Shown here: positions 1 through 10,978 of the stretch, piece after piece | How positions within the stretch are numbered: the first letter of the stretch is position 1 | Layout of the letters: every line of letters begins with the position of its first letter | DNA from: UBA1479 sp040221095 | Lineage (GTDB): Bacteria > Pseudomonadota > Alphaproteobacteria > Rhodospirillales > Casp-alpha2 | Assembly: GCA_040221095.1 (NCBI GenBank) | Contig: JAVJVP010000002.1 | Span: 1 to 64,000, forward strand | Direction of reading: 5' to 3' | Length of the DNA: 64,000 bases | Notes under the pieces: generated by a model | What the model was told of the DNA's origin: nothing | Seen by the model: only the letters and a program-made list of their open reading frames with translations | The model's database searches: none | Program-made: the position numbers and the translations under genes

Positions 1-243
1 CCACTCAAGCGAGTAGACAGAGATACACAGATAAACAGACAGGTCATCGCCACCTAAACCTAAACAGCGACCGGTCCTACCCGTACAGCGCAAAAAACGC
101 CGCCCGCGTATCCCTTCCTATAACCACAATGTCAAACAGCCGTGCGGCCGAAGCCGCGAATTCCATTCGGGAACCTAAGTCCCCGCCACCGAAGCAAATA
201 TTAGGGGCGCCCGGTTTGTCGCCGTCGCCCCCGTCGCTGGTGG
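1..243 (-). promoter_or_regulatory. rRNA operon leader with boxA antitermination site
   Basis: Read on the minus strand this is the untranslated leader of an rRNA operon whose 16S gene should begin just beyond the left edge. A boxA-like element GCTGTTTGACA (complement of 130-140) closely resembles the E. coli rrn boxA GCTCTTTAACA. It is followed by ATAGGAAGGGAT and GCGGGCGGCG (about 122 down to 99), a pattern I recall from alphaproteobacterial pre-16S leaders. The mature 16S 5' end (AGAGTTTGATC) is not in the window. The boxA would load Nus factors for antitermination. The call rests on motif resemblance plus the strong promoter immediately upstream; no open reading frame here looks real. Confidence 0.65.
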
Positions 244-250
244 AGGCGGG

Positions 251-305
251 GTTATACGCAGGCTGCCGCGCCCTGTCAAACCCCTTTTGTCATTTTATTG
301 CAATG
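251..305 (-). promoter_or_regulatory. Strong sigma-70 rRNA promoter with UP-like element
   Basis: On the minus strand there is a perfect -35 TTGACA (complement of 274-279), a 17-base spacer and a -10 TATAAC (complement of 251-256). Immediately upstream of the -35 lies an A/T-rich segment (complement of 281-305, with AATAAAATGACAAAA) that fits an UP element bound by the RNA polymerase alpha subunit. Transcription would start near 244 and run left through the boxA leader. Consensus hexamers, ideal spacing and an UP element together are typical of stable-RNA promoters. Confidence 0.7.
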
Positions 306-764
306 CCGGGAAAAGCCCGGAAATCCGCCGCGCAATGCCTTAACGGGAGGTAAAAATCCGCCCTGCCCGGCGAATCCATAAGACAAATCGCCGGCCCACC
401 GGCAACTCCGCCACCAATGGGGGCGGTTCTCCGGTGGATGGAGTGCAAGTCCCCTGGGATTTCGGTGCCGTAACCGGCTTATATGAAACAATATATTAGG
501 GTCACCTTCTATAATGTTGATTCCTATGAATGAATCCCCGATCGATGCTTGACAACATCAAGCCTCCCACACATTGTTAGGCGAAAGCATGGGGGAATTC
601 CGCGCCGGACAAGGGCCGGGCGGCCGATTCCAGGAAGCTTTGAGAGTACGAACAGGCACGCCGCCTGGGCATGATGTATCGCGGCGGCGTCCTGACTGGG
701 CAAACGACGGCGGTCCGGCTGGCTAGCGGACACCGATTGGGCAAGACGGGGTATCGGACTTCTT
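306..764. other. Gene-free stretch between rRNA promoter and M23 peptidase
   Basis: No convincing coding region is visible; the short frames here have no family resemblance or good ribosome binding site. It contains a nested hairpin (397-436, listed separately). There is an isolated perfect TATAAT at 510-515 on the plus strand without a good -35, and a TTGACA at 549-554 followed after 17 bases by a weak CATTGT. Either could serve the peptidase gene, which would leave a long 5' leader. No tRNA or recognised riboswitch is seen. Confidence 0.5.
397..436. repeat. Nested inverted repeat (hairpin or cruciform)
   Basis: An outer pair CACCGG (397-402) / CCGGTG (431-436) encloses an inner pair CCGCC (408-412) / GGCGG (422-426), giving a two-part stem separated by small internal loops. 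No T-run follows on either strand, so it is not a standard intrinsic terminator. It lies about 120 bases upstream of the rRNA -35. Function unknown. Confidence 0.4.
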
Positions 765-2165
765 ATGCGTATGCGGACACTCCTTGCGGCGGGAGCGTTC
801 TTCGGTGTCGTCCTGGGTTCGGCCGGACTGGTATTGAAGACCCCTCAACATATGGACAAGCTTCTGGGCGGCGACGGTGAGCCGACCTTCGCGCTGGCCC
901 CCTTGAGCCTGGGCCATCCGGCCGCGGCCGCGGGCCTGGCGACCCACCGCATCATTCATCCCGGCAGCCGCGAGACGGAAGGCCCCGACCAGGGCCCGGC
1001 CGTGATCAGCGCGACGGAAACCATCGGCGCCGGCGAGACCCTGGCCGGCGTGCTGGCCCGGGCCGGGGTGACCGGCGTCGATGCCGATGCGGCGATGCGC
1101 GCCTTCACCGGCGAATACGACCCCCGCCGCCTGCTGCCCGGCCAGAAGATCGTGGTCCGCTTCCGCGCGCCGGAGGGCGGGCCCGACGGCCCGCGCACGG
1201 GCGCCAAGCCGGGCACCTTCCTGGGATTCGGGTTCGAGCCCGATTTCCGCCATGAGATTGTGGTCAAGCGCCAGGCGGACGACAGTTTCACCGCCGCCAA
1301 GGAGGCCAAGAAGGTCAAGCGCTCCCTCGCCCGGGTCGCCGCCCCCATCACCAGTTCCCTGTATCTGGCCGGCGAGGCCCAGGGCCTGCCGGCCAACGTG
1401 CTGGCGGAACTGATCCGAATCTATTCCTGGGACGTCGATTTCCAGCGCGACATCCGCGAGGGCGACGCCTTCGAGGTCACCTACGAAGAGGTGCGCGACG
1501 AGGAGGGCCGCCTGGTCCATGCCGGCACCGTGCATTTTGCGGCCCTGACCCTGTCCGGCGACCGCCGGCCGCTGTACCGCTTCGTCACCGCCGAGGGCGA
1601 CGTCGACTATTTCGACGACAAGGGCCAGGGTGCCCGCAAGGCGCTGATGCGCACGCCCATCGACGGGGCCCGCCTGTCTTCCGGCTTCGGCAAGCGCCGC
1701 CATCCGGTCCTGGGCTACAACAAAATGCACCGGGGCGTCGATTTCGCCGCCCCGCAGGGCACGCCGATCTATGCCGCCGGCGACGGCGTCGTCACCTTCG
1801 CCGGCCGCAAGGGCGGCTACGGCAACTACATCAACATCCGCCACAACGGGCGCTACCACACGGCCTATGCCCATATGAAGGGATTCGCCCGCGGCATGGG
1901 CCAGGGCAAGCGGGTGCGCCAGGGCGAGGTCATCGGCTATGTCGGCACCACGGGCCGGTCCACGGGCCCGCACCTGCATTACGAGATCCTGGTCGACGGC
2001 GGGCAGGTCAATCCGCTGAGCGTGCGCATGCCGTCCGGACGCAAGCTGGCGGGCAAGGAACTGCAACGCTTCCTGGCCGCCAAGGACCAGATGGACTTGC
2101 AGTTCGCCCGCCTGGACGATAACCAGAAGACCGACAGCCAACGCGACATGGCGACCGCCCGGTAA
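765..2165 (+). CDS. M23 family zinc metallopeptidase (murein endopeptidase, MepM-like)
   Basis: The 466-residue product probably cleaves peptidoglycan cross-links in the periplasm. A hydrophobic N-terminus (about residues 5-24) fits a signal anchor. Residues about 85-135 read as a LysM/OapA-like cell-wall module (GETLAGVLARAG ... LLPGQKIVVRF). The C-terminal LytM domain carries the complete metal and catalytic set: H322 and D326 in HRGVD, H370 in AYAHM, and H403/H405 in GPHLHYE. This architecture matches E. coli MepM (YebA). No strong Shine-Dalgarno precedes the ATG; a second in-frame ATG two codons later is an alternative. It is followed by a hydrolase gene after 40 bases, possibly in one transcript. 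Confident of family; the exact bond cleaved is inferred. Confidence 0.9.
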   Translation: MRMRTLLAAGAFFGVVLGSAGLVLKTPQHMDKLLGGDGEPTFALAPLSLGHPAAAAGLATHRIIHPGSRETEGPDQGPAVISATETIGAGETLAGVLARAGVTGVDADAAMRAFTGEYDPRRLLPGQKIVVRFRAPEGGPDGPRTGAKPGTFLGFGFEPDFRHEIVVKRQADDSFTAAKEAKKVKRSLARVAAPITSSLYLAGEAQGLPANVLAELIRIYSWDVDFQRDIREGDAFEVTYEEVRDEEGRLVHAGTVHFAALTLSGDRRPLYRFVTAEGDVDYFDDKGQGARKALMRTPIDGARLSSGFGKRRHPVLGYNKMHRGVDFAAPQGTPIYAAGDGVVTFAGRKGGYGNYINIRHNGRYHTAYAHMKGFARGMGQGKRVRQGEVIGYVGTTGRSTGPHLHYEILVDGGQVNPLSVRMPSGRKLAGKELQRFLAAKDQMDLQFARLDDNQKTDSQRDMATAR

Positions 2166-2205
2166 TCCGACCGGGCGCCGCCCTGAAGGACACGGCGGCC
2201 CCGAT

Positions 2206-2991
2206 ATGACGGAACCAGCCCCTCTTTCTCTTGCCTTTACGGACGCCGGCGCCGGCAGGCCGTTGGTGATCCTGCACGGCCTGTTCGGCTCCAAGCGCAA
2301 CTGGGGGGCGATCGCCAAGGCCCTGTCCGCCCACCGCCGGGTGCTCTGCCTGGACCTGCGCAACCACGGCGACAGCCCGTGGGACGCGGCCATGACCTAT
2401 CCCGCCCTGGCCGCCGACGTGGCCCATTTCATCGGCACTCATGATTTAGGGGCTGTCGACGTGATCGGCCATTCCATGGGCGGCAAGGCGGCCATGACCC
2501 TGGCGCTCAGCCATCCCGAGCTGGTCGACCGTCTGACCGTGGTCGACATCGCGCCCGCCCCCTCGCCCGGCACCTTCATCCATTACGTCGAAGCGCTCCG
2601 CGCCATGGACCTGAGCCGGATCGCCTCGCGCAAGGACGCGGACGCCCAATTGGCGCCCGCGGAGCCGAATCCGGGCATCCGCGCCTTCCTGCTGCAGAAC
2701 CTGGAAAGCGGGGACCGGGGCTTCAAATGGCGGGTCAACCTGGACGCCCTGAATGCCGCCATGAAAGTCCTGTTGGACTTCGCCCCTCCATCCCCGGGCA
2801 CGAACTTCCCGGGGCCGGCCCTGTTCCTGGCCGGCGGGGCCTCCGATTACATCGGCCCGCAGCACCACGCCGAGATTGGACGCCTGTTCCCCGCCGCCCG
2901 CGTCGAGGTCCTGCCCGGGGTCGGCCATTGGGCCCATGCGGAGGCGCCTGAGCTGTTCCTAAACCACGTCAAAGACTTCCTCGGCGCGTAA
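2206..2991 (+). CDS. Alpha/beta-fold hydrolase, YbfF-like esterase
   Basis: A 261-residue cytosolic alpha/beta hydrolase. The oxyanion-hole region LHGLFGSKRNW (about 24-33), the nucleophile elbow GHSMGG with Ser90, and the C-terminal catalytic His241 in GVGHWAHAE are all present. The motif LDLRNHGDSPW after strand 4 is characteristic of the YbfF/ABHD11-type esterases, so an acyl-ester substrate is likely, although the sequence does not fix it. No signal peptide is visible. It lies between the M23 peptidase and a small ABM-domain gene on the same strand with gaps of 40 and 26 bases, consistent with an operon. An AAGGA lies about 17 bases upstream, rather far for a ribosome binding site. Confidence 0.88.
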   Translation: MTEPAPLSLAFTDAGAGRPLVILHGLFGSKRNWGAIAKALSAHRRVLCLDLRNHGDSPWDAAMTYPALAADVAHFIGTHDLGAVDVIGHSMGGKAAMTLALSHPELVDRLTVVDIAPAPSPGTFIHYVEALRAMDLSRIASRKDADAQLAPAEPNPGIRAFLLQNLESGDRGFKWRVNLDALNAAMKVLLDFAPPSPGTNFPGPALFLAGGASDYIGPQHHAEIGRLFPAARVEVLPGVGHWAHAEAPELFLNHVKDFLGA

Positions 2992-3017
2992 GGCCGGGGC
3001 CGCAGAAGGAGACCGTC

Positions 3018-3329
3018 ATGTATGCCGTGATCTTCGAGGTCACCCCGGACCCGGCCCGCGCCCAGGAATATTTCGATCTGGCCGCCGAACTGCGGCCCGA
3101 GTTGGAAAAAATCGACGGCTTCATTTCCATCGAGCGGTTCCAGAGCCTGGCCGATCAGGAACGCTTCGTGTCCCTGTCGTTCTGGCGCGACGAAGCGGCG
3201 ATCGCCGAGTGGCGCGGCCATCCCGGCCACCAGGCGGCGCAGGACGCGGGCAAGGCCGGCATCTTCAGGGATTTCCGTATCCGGGTCGCCAAGGTGGAAC
3301 GGGATTACGCCCTCGCCGACAGGATATGA
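3018..3329 (+). CDS. Antibiotic biosynthesis monooxygenase (ABM) domain protein
   Basis: A 103-residue single-domain protein of the dimeric ferredoxin-like ABM fold: MYAVIFEVTP at the start, a central FISIERFQSL, and SLSFWRDEAAIAEWR near residue 55. The family includes small monooxygenases, haem-degrading enzymes and many proteins of unknown role, and the sequence alone does not show which. The arrangement W-R-xx-xx-H is commonly conserved in this group. It has a good AGGAGA ribosome binding site and follows the alpha/beta hydrolase by 26 bases, so the two are probably co-transcribed. It converges with the flaF gene on the opposite strand, only 8 bases away. Confidence 0.8.
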   Translation: MYAVIFEVTPDPARAQEYFDLAAELRPELEKIDGFISIERFQSLADQERFVSLSFWRDEAAIAEWRGHPGHQAAQDAGKAGIFRDFRIRVAKVERDYALADRI

Positions 3330-3337
3330 CGTAGGGT

Positions 3338-3718
3338 TTAGGCCGGGCGGCCGAACAGGCCCGAGGACAGGCTGGCATTGATCGCGATCATGCCGTCCAG
3401 ATTCGGATGGGACGTCGAAATCGCCTCGGCCGTGGCGCGGTCCATGAACCGGGCGAGGGACAGCATGTCGTCCCGCATGTCTGCCGGTGCGGGATGGCGC
3501 GGATCCGAAGCCTCGGCCTGCACGATTGTCCAAAGCTTCTGATTGTAGCCGAGGGCCTGAACCAGGACGGCCCGGTCATGGGGCTGTTCGGCGGCGTCAC
3601 GCAGCAACGCGGCGGCGCGGGCGAAGGCTTCGGCCTCGGCCGGCCGGCCGGAAATGACCGAATGGTGCGCCCGGCCGTAGGCGCGCGAGGCCGCGGTGTA
3701 TTGTTGGGTCATCTGCAT
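3338..3718 (-). CDS. flaF: Flagellar biosynthesis regulator FlaF
   Basis: About 126 residues, matching the small alphaproteobacterial FlaF family (YTAASRAYGRA near the start; ALGYNQKLWTIVQAEASDP in the middle; LARFMDRAT toward the end). In Caulobacter and relatives FlaF is needed for flagellin translation or secretion and acts opposite FlbT. The start codon overlaps the stop of the upstream flagellin gene (TGATG), showing translational coupling; a GTG one codon earlier and an ATG two codons later are alternatives. No flbT or other flagellar gene is present in the window. The gene converges on the ABM-domain gene. Confidence 0.85.
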   Translation of the reverse strand: MQMTQQYTAASRAYGRAHHSVISGRPAEAEAFARAAALLRDAAEQPHDRAVLVQALGYNQKLWTIVQAEASDPRHPAPADMRDDMLSLARFMDRATAEAISTSHPNLDGMIAINASLSSGLFGRPA

Positions 3719-4554
3719 CACGATCGTCCCGAGCCCAGAAGGTCGGCGACCAGGCTTTCCGTGCGCACGGTAAAGCGCAGACCGGCGGTCGCGAAGCGGT
3801 CCTGAAGCTGCAACGCCATCATGCGCGCCGCTTCCTCGTTGAGGTCGGCGCCAGTCAGCTTGTCCTCTGCCGCCTGCAGGGTGTTGGAGATGTCCTGGGT
3901 GAACTGCCGGCGCGTCGTCAGCGCCGCGATGTCGGAGCCGACACGCTGCGACGTCGACCGCACCTGCCGGGTCGCGCCGGCAAGATCGGCCAGGGCCGCA
4001 TCGATGTCCGCGTCCGTGGCGAACCCGTTGTAGTCGCCGCCGGCCGTGCCGATGCCCAGCGCCTCGGATGACGACGCCCCGCCCTTGACCGTGATCTCGG
4101 CGCCGGACAGGTCGCCGACCGGCGTCGTCTGGTCGTCCGCCGGATCATCGATCAAGTGGACCCCGCCATAAGAGGCGTCAGCGGCGAGGTTGGAAATCTG
4201 GCTGCGGGTCCGCTCGAACTGTTCCGCCGCCGCCTGACGCTGTTCCGCCGTGCCGCCCTTGGCGGCCATGGCGATGCCATGCAGCTGGCGGGTCATATCC
4301 TCGACCGCGCGCAGGCCGACGGACGCGGTCTCGGCCGACGACAGGGCCTGATTGATGCCGGACTTCAGGTCGAATAGGTCGCCGACCCGATTGGCCGCCG
4401 CGCGGCCGGCATAGAAATCCTGGGGATCGTCAGCGACGCGGTTGACCCGCCGGCCCGTTGTCAGACGGTCGGCGACCTGCAGACGCAGGGCCTCGTTCCG
4501 CTGCAGTTGCAGCAGGTTCGCCCGAACGCCTTTAGTGAGAGTCACGTCAGCCAT
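3718..4554 (-). CDS. Flagellin, short form
   Basis: A 278-residue filament subunit, at the short end for flagellins. The N-terminal D0/D1 helices are clear (LQRNEALRLQVADRLTTGRRV, then RVADDPQDFYAGRAAANR, the degenerate flagellin signature) and so are the C-terminal helices (DISNTLQAAEDKLTGADLNEEAARMMALQLQDR). The variable D2/D3 middle (about 130-195) is very small. An AAAGGA ribosome binding site precedes GTGATG; the second codon is the better start because the sequence then begins MADVTLTKG. Its stop overlaps flaF. The pair stands outside any flagellar cluster visible here. No clear sigma-54 or sigma-28 promoter was recognised upstream. Confidence 0.87.
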   Translation of the reverse strand: MADVTLTKGVRANLLQLQRNEALRLQVADRLTTGRRVNRVADDPQDFYAGRAAANRVGDLFDLKSGINQALSSAETASVGLRAVEDMTRQLHGIAMAAKGGTAEQRQAAAEQFERTRSQISNLAADASYGGVHLIDDPADDQTTPVGDLSGAEITVKGGASSSEALGIGTAGGDYNGFATDADIDAALADLAGATRQVRSTSQRVGSDIAALTTRRQFTQDISNTLQAAEDKLTGADLNEEAARMMALQLQDRFATAGLRFTVRTESLVADLLGSGRS

Positions 4555-4632
4555 CACGCCGATCCTTTCAAGGGATCAGCCTAATGTCATTCCGGAACCG
4601 ATACAGTGACGGAAATCACAGGCCTTTGAGAG

Positions 4633-5378
4633 TTAACCGGGCTTGCGCGCGATGAACTTCATGCCCGGCTTGAAGGCCGGCAGCTTCTTCACGACCTGAA
4701 GCCCCAGGCTTTCCAGCAACACCCGCATGCTGGCCGGGTTAAAATAGACGCAATGGACCGGCGGGTTGAAGCCATCCCATCTGTCCAGGTCGCGCGGCCG
4801 CCGCCAGTGGCTGATGTCCGGCGTCGTCACATAGACCACGCCGCCCGGATTCAGCAGCCGCACGATGGCCGCCATGAAGGGGCGCACGTCGGAGACATGT
4901 TCGATGACCTCGGACGTATAGATCAGGTCGAACCCCTGGTCCGGCTGGAAGTCCTCGACCAGCCCCAGGAAGTAGTTGTTCTTGGGATAATGTTCGCGGG
5001 CATGGGCGAGTGACACGCCGTCGACCTCCAGCCCCCAGGCGTCGAGGCCCGCCTCCCGCGCCGCTTCGACCACGAAGCCGCCGTTGCAGCCGACGTCAAG
5101 GAACCGCGCCCCCGCCCCCACCAGCTTCTTGAGTGAGCGGATGCGGCCACGCGAGCGGCGCATTTTCTTGTCGACCTTGGCGAAATAGCCCGTGGTGGCG
5201 CCGTCGTAGGAATCGTCGTACCCGGTCGCCACCTCCGCATTGGACGGCAGGCCGTGGACGTAGATCGTCGCGCAGGTGCCGCAGCGGTAGAGATCGTGGC
5301 CGCGGGCCGTCATTTCGAACGCCTGTTCGGCCCCGTCACAGACGGGACAATGCGGGGCCGATGCAGGTGTCATGTTCA

Positions 5379-5379
<1 letters not shown>
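4633..5379 (-). CDS. Class I SAM-dependent methyltransferase with N-terminal zinc ribbon
   Basis: 248 residues. The N-terminus has two CxxC knuckles (C11/C14 and C33/C36) forming a probable zinc ribbon, followed by a class I methyltransferase domain with motif I FLDVGCNGGFVVEAA (about residues 94-108) and IYTSEVIEHV (about 154). This zinc-ribbon plus Methyltransf_23 layout is common in sugar, lipid or natural-product modification, but the substrate cannot be read from the sequence. The start codon shares one base with the clpB stop (TGATG), so it is translationally coupled to clpB, an unusual partner. Confidence 0.85.
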
Positions 5380-7973
<2,594 letters not shown>

Positions 7974-8010
7974 CTGTCCCGTCCTTTGGCGACAGAGCGG
8001 TGCGTTCCCG

Positions 8011-8040
8011 ATAATCGGCGAACCGGCCGCCCCTCTCAAG
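8011..8040 (-). promoter_or_regulatory. Possible heat-shock (sigma-32) promoter for clpB
   Basis: On the minus strand CTTGAG (complement of 8035-8040) is followed after an 18-base gap from CTTG by CCGATTAT (complement of 8011-8018). Alphaproteobacterial RpoH promoters have CTTG, 17-18 bases, then C(C/T)TATxT, so the -35 fits well and the -10 only partly. The position about 40 bases upstream of the clpB start is sensible. Confidence 0.4.
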
Positions 8041-8212
8041 CGTTAGTGCACATCCCAAGCAAACATAGGCGTTTGCGGCGGCGATCTGCAGGGCAATAGG
8101 GCGTCTATTCCCGTAAGTGAAATAAGGTTATGGCCGCGCGCGTGCAATCTTCGGACAAATTAATATTTCAGGCGTTGACGGCGGACGGCGAAAGGGCGAG
8201 CCTCGCCGTCCC

Positions 8213-8977
8213 ATGACTGCCGAGATCAAACATATCTACCGCTATCCGGTGAAGGGTCTGACGCCCGAGGCGCTCGACGCCACCACGCTTGCGGTGAACG
8301 AATACCTGCCGGGCGACCGGCGCTTCGCCATGGCCCTGGGATCGACCCCGGTCAGCGGCGGCCACCATCTGGAATGGATGCCCAAGCGCAACTTCCTGGC
8401 CCTGGTGAAGAACGAAAAGCTGGCGACCCTGGAAACGTCCTTCGACGACGCCACGGGCGTGCTGACCATCAAGCGGCAGGGCCGCCAGGTCGCGCGCGGC
8501 AACATCACCGACCGCATCGGCCGCACCATGATCGAGGATTTCTTCGCCGCCTACATGAAGGACGAAGCGCGCGGCCGCCCGCATCTGGTCGAGGCCAATC
8601 CGGGACAGCATCTGACGGACCAGCCGGACCCGGTGATTTCGGTCATCAATCTGGCGTCGATCCGCGACTTGGAACGGGTTGTCCAGGCGCCCGTCGACCC
8701 CCTGCGCTTTCGCGCCAATTTCTATATCGACGGGATCGACCCCTGGGCCGAATTCGACTGGCTGGGCAAGACGGTCGCCCTCGGCGGCGCCGAGGCGTCC
8801 GTGACCGAGCGCATCGACCGCTGCGCCGCGACCAACGTCAATCCGGCGACGGCCGAGCGCGACCTGAACATCGTCAAGTTCCTGCAGGCCGGGTTCGGCC
8901 ATATCGACATGGGCGTGTTCGTCCGGGTCACGAAGGCCGGACCAGTCGCCGTCGGTGAGTTCCTCTCGCCTCGTTGA
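8213..8977 (+). CDS. MOSC domain protein (molybdenum cofactor sulfurase C-terminal type)
   Basis: 254 residues. The N-terminal beta-barrel domain begins with the typical IKHIYRYPVKGLTPEAL, and the C-terminal MOSC domain includes PLRFRANFYIDGIDPWAEFDWLGKTVALG and CAATNVNPATAERD with the conserved cysteine (residue about 204). MOSC proteins bind or transfer sulfur to molybdenum cofactors or act as N-hydroxylated-compound reductases; which applies here is not visible. No molybdenum genes are nearby. The gene is on the plus strand between divergently placed clpB and convergent DUF4167. The ribosome binding site is weak. Confidence 0.85.
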   Translation: MTAEIKHIYRYPVKGLTPEALDATTLAVNEYLPGDRRFAMALGSTPVSGGHHLEWMPKRNFLALVKNEKLATLETSFDDATGVLTIKRQGRQVARGNITDRIGRTMIEDFFAAYMKDEARGRPHLVEANPGQHLTDQPDPVISVINLASIRDLERVVQAPVDPLRFRANFYIDGIDPWAEFDWLGKTVALGGAEASVTERIDRCAATNVNPATAERDLNIVKFLQAGFGHIDMGVFVRVTKAGPVAVGEFLSPR

Positions 8978-9024
8978 TCTTTAAGGCGGCGCGATCAGGG
9001 ATCGCGCTTGAGGAATTCAGGCAG

Positions 9025-9747
9025 TCAATCAGCGGCGTCTGTAGCCGCGGGCTGTTCGGGTTGCACGTCCGGCTGCGCGTCCGGCTTGCTGTCCATGGGG
9101 AGTTCGGCCTGCGAGGCCTCCGGCGCCTTGCGGCGACGTCCACGGGGAGCACGGGCGGGCTTCGCTTCCGGCGCAGCGGCGTCATCCGCGGCCTCGGCGG
9201 CGTCACTGGAACCGTTTCTGCCGTTATTGCGATTGTCGCGGCTGTCGCGGTCACCACGGTTATCGCGGCTGTCTCGGTCGCCACGGCTATCGCGGTTGTC
9301 ACGGTTGTCGCCGTTGTTCGCCTGCGGCCGGTCGGTATGGATGACCTCTGCGCCGGCGTCGTCCTGATCGCCGTCGTTGTCCATGTCGTCGTCGTAATCG
9401 CCGCCCATGTTGTCCTCGGGCCCGCCTTCGGCACCACCCGGTGTTTGACGCGCGCCGTCTTCGCCGCGTCCCCTGTTCTGGCCGTTGCGGTCGGCGTTGC
9501 GCTGTTCATCCGTGTTCAGCAGGCGGAAATAGTGTTCCGCGAACTGGAAATAGGATTCAGCCATGATCCGGTCGCCGGCGGAGGAAGCATCCCGCGCCAG
9601 GAGCAGATATTTGTCGAGAACCTGCTGGGCCGAGCCGCGGACTTTGACGCCGGGGCCGTTGCTTTCGAAGGTTTGATTACGAACGTTGCCGTGACGCTTG
9701 TTGCCACCGCGGCCGCGCGACCGTCTGTTATTGGAGTTCTTGTTCAT
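9025..9747 (-). CDS. DUF4167 domain protein with Arg/Asp/Asn repeats
   Basis: 240 residues. The conserved N-terminal DUF4167 region covers about residues 1-85: a basic start (MNKNSNNRRSRGRGGNKR), then VRGSAQQVLDKYLLLARDA and GDRIMAESYFQFAEHYFRLLN. The rest is low complexity, with a tract of imperfect repeats of the type D-N-R-D-S-R-G-D-R (about residues 145-185) and an Ala/Pro/acidic tail. It is a frequent neighbour of prmC-prfA in alphaproteobacteria. The basic head and helical segment suggest nucleic-acid binding, which is inference. The start is set by AAGGAAA just upstream and by family alignment; a longer reading frame upstream has no homology. Confidence 0.82.
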   Translation of the reverse strand: MNKNSNNRRSRGRGGNKRHGNVRNQTFESNGPGVKVRGSAQQVLDKYLLLARDASSAGDRIMAESYFQFAEHYFRLLNTDEQRNADRNGQNRGRGEDGARQTPGGAEGGPEDNMGGDYDDDMDNDGDQDDAGAEVIHTDRPQANNGDNRDNRDSRGDRDSRDNRGDRDSRDNRNNGRNGSSDAAEAADDAAAPEAKPARAPRGRRRKAPEASQAELPMDSKPDAQPDVQPEQPAATDAAD

Positions 9748-10087
9748 TTTCCTTGCAACACTGCTGTTAGCGGGCTGCTGGGTACGCTTCCCATTCAGGC
9801 CGGCCGAATTAAGGACCAGCCCCACCCGCCACGGTGACAGACAAACCTCGCCTGCCCGCCGTACCGGCTGTTCAAAGAACGACCGCCTCGTTACCCAACG
9901 GAGACGCACGTCACTTTGCTCAGGGAAATCCCGGGGGGCCTGTCCGGTGCCACGACCTGGTTCCGAATTTCATTTGATTTTCGGATGTCGAGGACGCGTC
10001 ACGCAGGACGATCCGCCCAAGCGGCCTTACGGCCACCACGGGCACCCTAGACCGGTTCCCCCCCATTTCCAACATTTTTTTGCGGGT
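9748..10087. other. Gene-free gap between prmC and DUF4167 gene
   Basis: About 340 bases without a credible gene. It must hold the promoter or leader of the DUF4167 gene and the 3' end of the prmC transcript, but no consensus promoter or T-tailed terminator hairpin stands out. A T7 run at 10075-10081 on the plus strand has no stable stem on the correct side. Nothing further recognised. Confidence 0.4.
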
Positions 10088-10978
10088 TCATCCATCCCCC
10101 GCCACGGCGGCGAACGACCGGGGGATTCCCGCCAGATCGGCGCGGGTCCCATCGGGGATCAGTCCCGCGCGACGAAAGATCCCGGACACCGCCGCGTCCT
10201 GTCCCTGGCCCAATTCGACGATGACGATTCCCCCGGGCGCCAACACCGCCGCCGCCTGGGGGGCGATGGCGGCATAGGCATCGAGCCCTCGCGGCCCCGC
10301 GAACAGGGCGCCGTGGGGATCGAACCCCAGAACTTCCGGGGGCAGCGTCCCGCGGTCGGCCTCGGCGATATAGGGCGGGTTGGACAGAATCACGTCGAAC
10401 GGGCCGGCAAGGCCGGCCGTCCAGTCGCCGGCCTGAAACCGCGCGCGCCCTTCCAGGCCCAGGCGCCGGGCGTTGTCCGCCGCCACGGCCACGGCATCGC
10501 CGCTGATGTCGATGCCGAGCCCCCGGGCCCGCGGCAGTTCCGACAGCACGGCCAGCAACAGGCAGCCCGTGCCGGTGCCGAGGTCGAGAATGCGGAGCGC
10601 CTCCCCTTCCCGGCCCATGGCGCGAATCCGGGCAAGGGCGTCTTCGACCAGGGTTTCCGTTTCCGGGCGCGGCGTCAGGGTCGCCTCGGTGACCCGGAAG
10701 GCCAGGGACCAGAATTCCTTCTCTCCCAGAATGCGCGACACGGGCTCGCGCGCGGCGCGGCGGGCGATCAGGTGCCGGGCCGCGTCCTGCTGTTCGGCGC
10801 TCAGCTGCGTTTCCGGATGGGTCAGCACGAAGGATGCATCCCGGCCCAGGACATGGGCCGTCAGCAGGCGGGCGTCCAGACGGGCCGTGTCGACCCCCGC
10901 CGCCGCCAGGTCGGCCGCCCCCCGGTCCACGGCATGGCCCAGGGTGCCCGGGGCAAATCGGCTTTTTGCCGGCGTCAC
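10088..10978 (-). CDS. prmC: Release factor glutamine methyltransferase PrmC
   Basis: 296 residues. PrmC methylates the glutamine of the GGQ motif of release factors 1 and 2. Motif I is ILDLGTGTGCLLLAVL (about 130-145) and the diagnostic NPPY lies at residue 200 in DVILSNPPYIAEAD; the N-terminal helical domain is also present. It starts with GTG, and GTGA overlaps the stop of prfA, its substrate's gene, by four bases, a classical coupled pair. The alternative, an unrelated N6-adenine methyltransferase, is unlikely because of the prfA coupling. Confidence 0.95.
   Translation of the reverse strand: MTPAKSRFAPGTLGHAVDRGAADLAAAGVDTARLDARLLTAHVLGRDASFVLTHPETQLSAEQQDAARHLIARRAAREPVSRILGEKEFWSLAFRVTEATLTPRPETETLVEDALARIRAMGREGEALRILDLGTGTGCLLLAVLSELPRARGLGIDISGDAVAVAADNARRLGLEGRARFQAGDWTAGLAGPFDVILSNPPYIAEADRGTLPPEVLGFDPHGALFAGPRGLDAYAAIAPQAAAVLAPGGIVIVELGQGQDAAVSGIFRRAGLIPDGTRADLAGIPRSFAAVAGDG

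Noticed and set aside
1..130. Start of a 16S rRNA gene
   Set aside because: The AGAGTTTGATC 5' signature is not present on either strand; only leader sequence is visible.
361..480. FMN or cobalamin riboswitch
   Set aside because: GTGCAAGTCCC looks suggestive, but the other conserved boxes of either class are missing and no matching gene follows.
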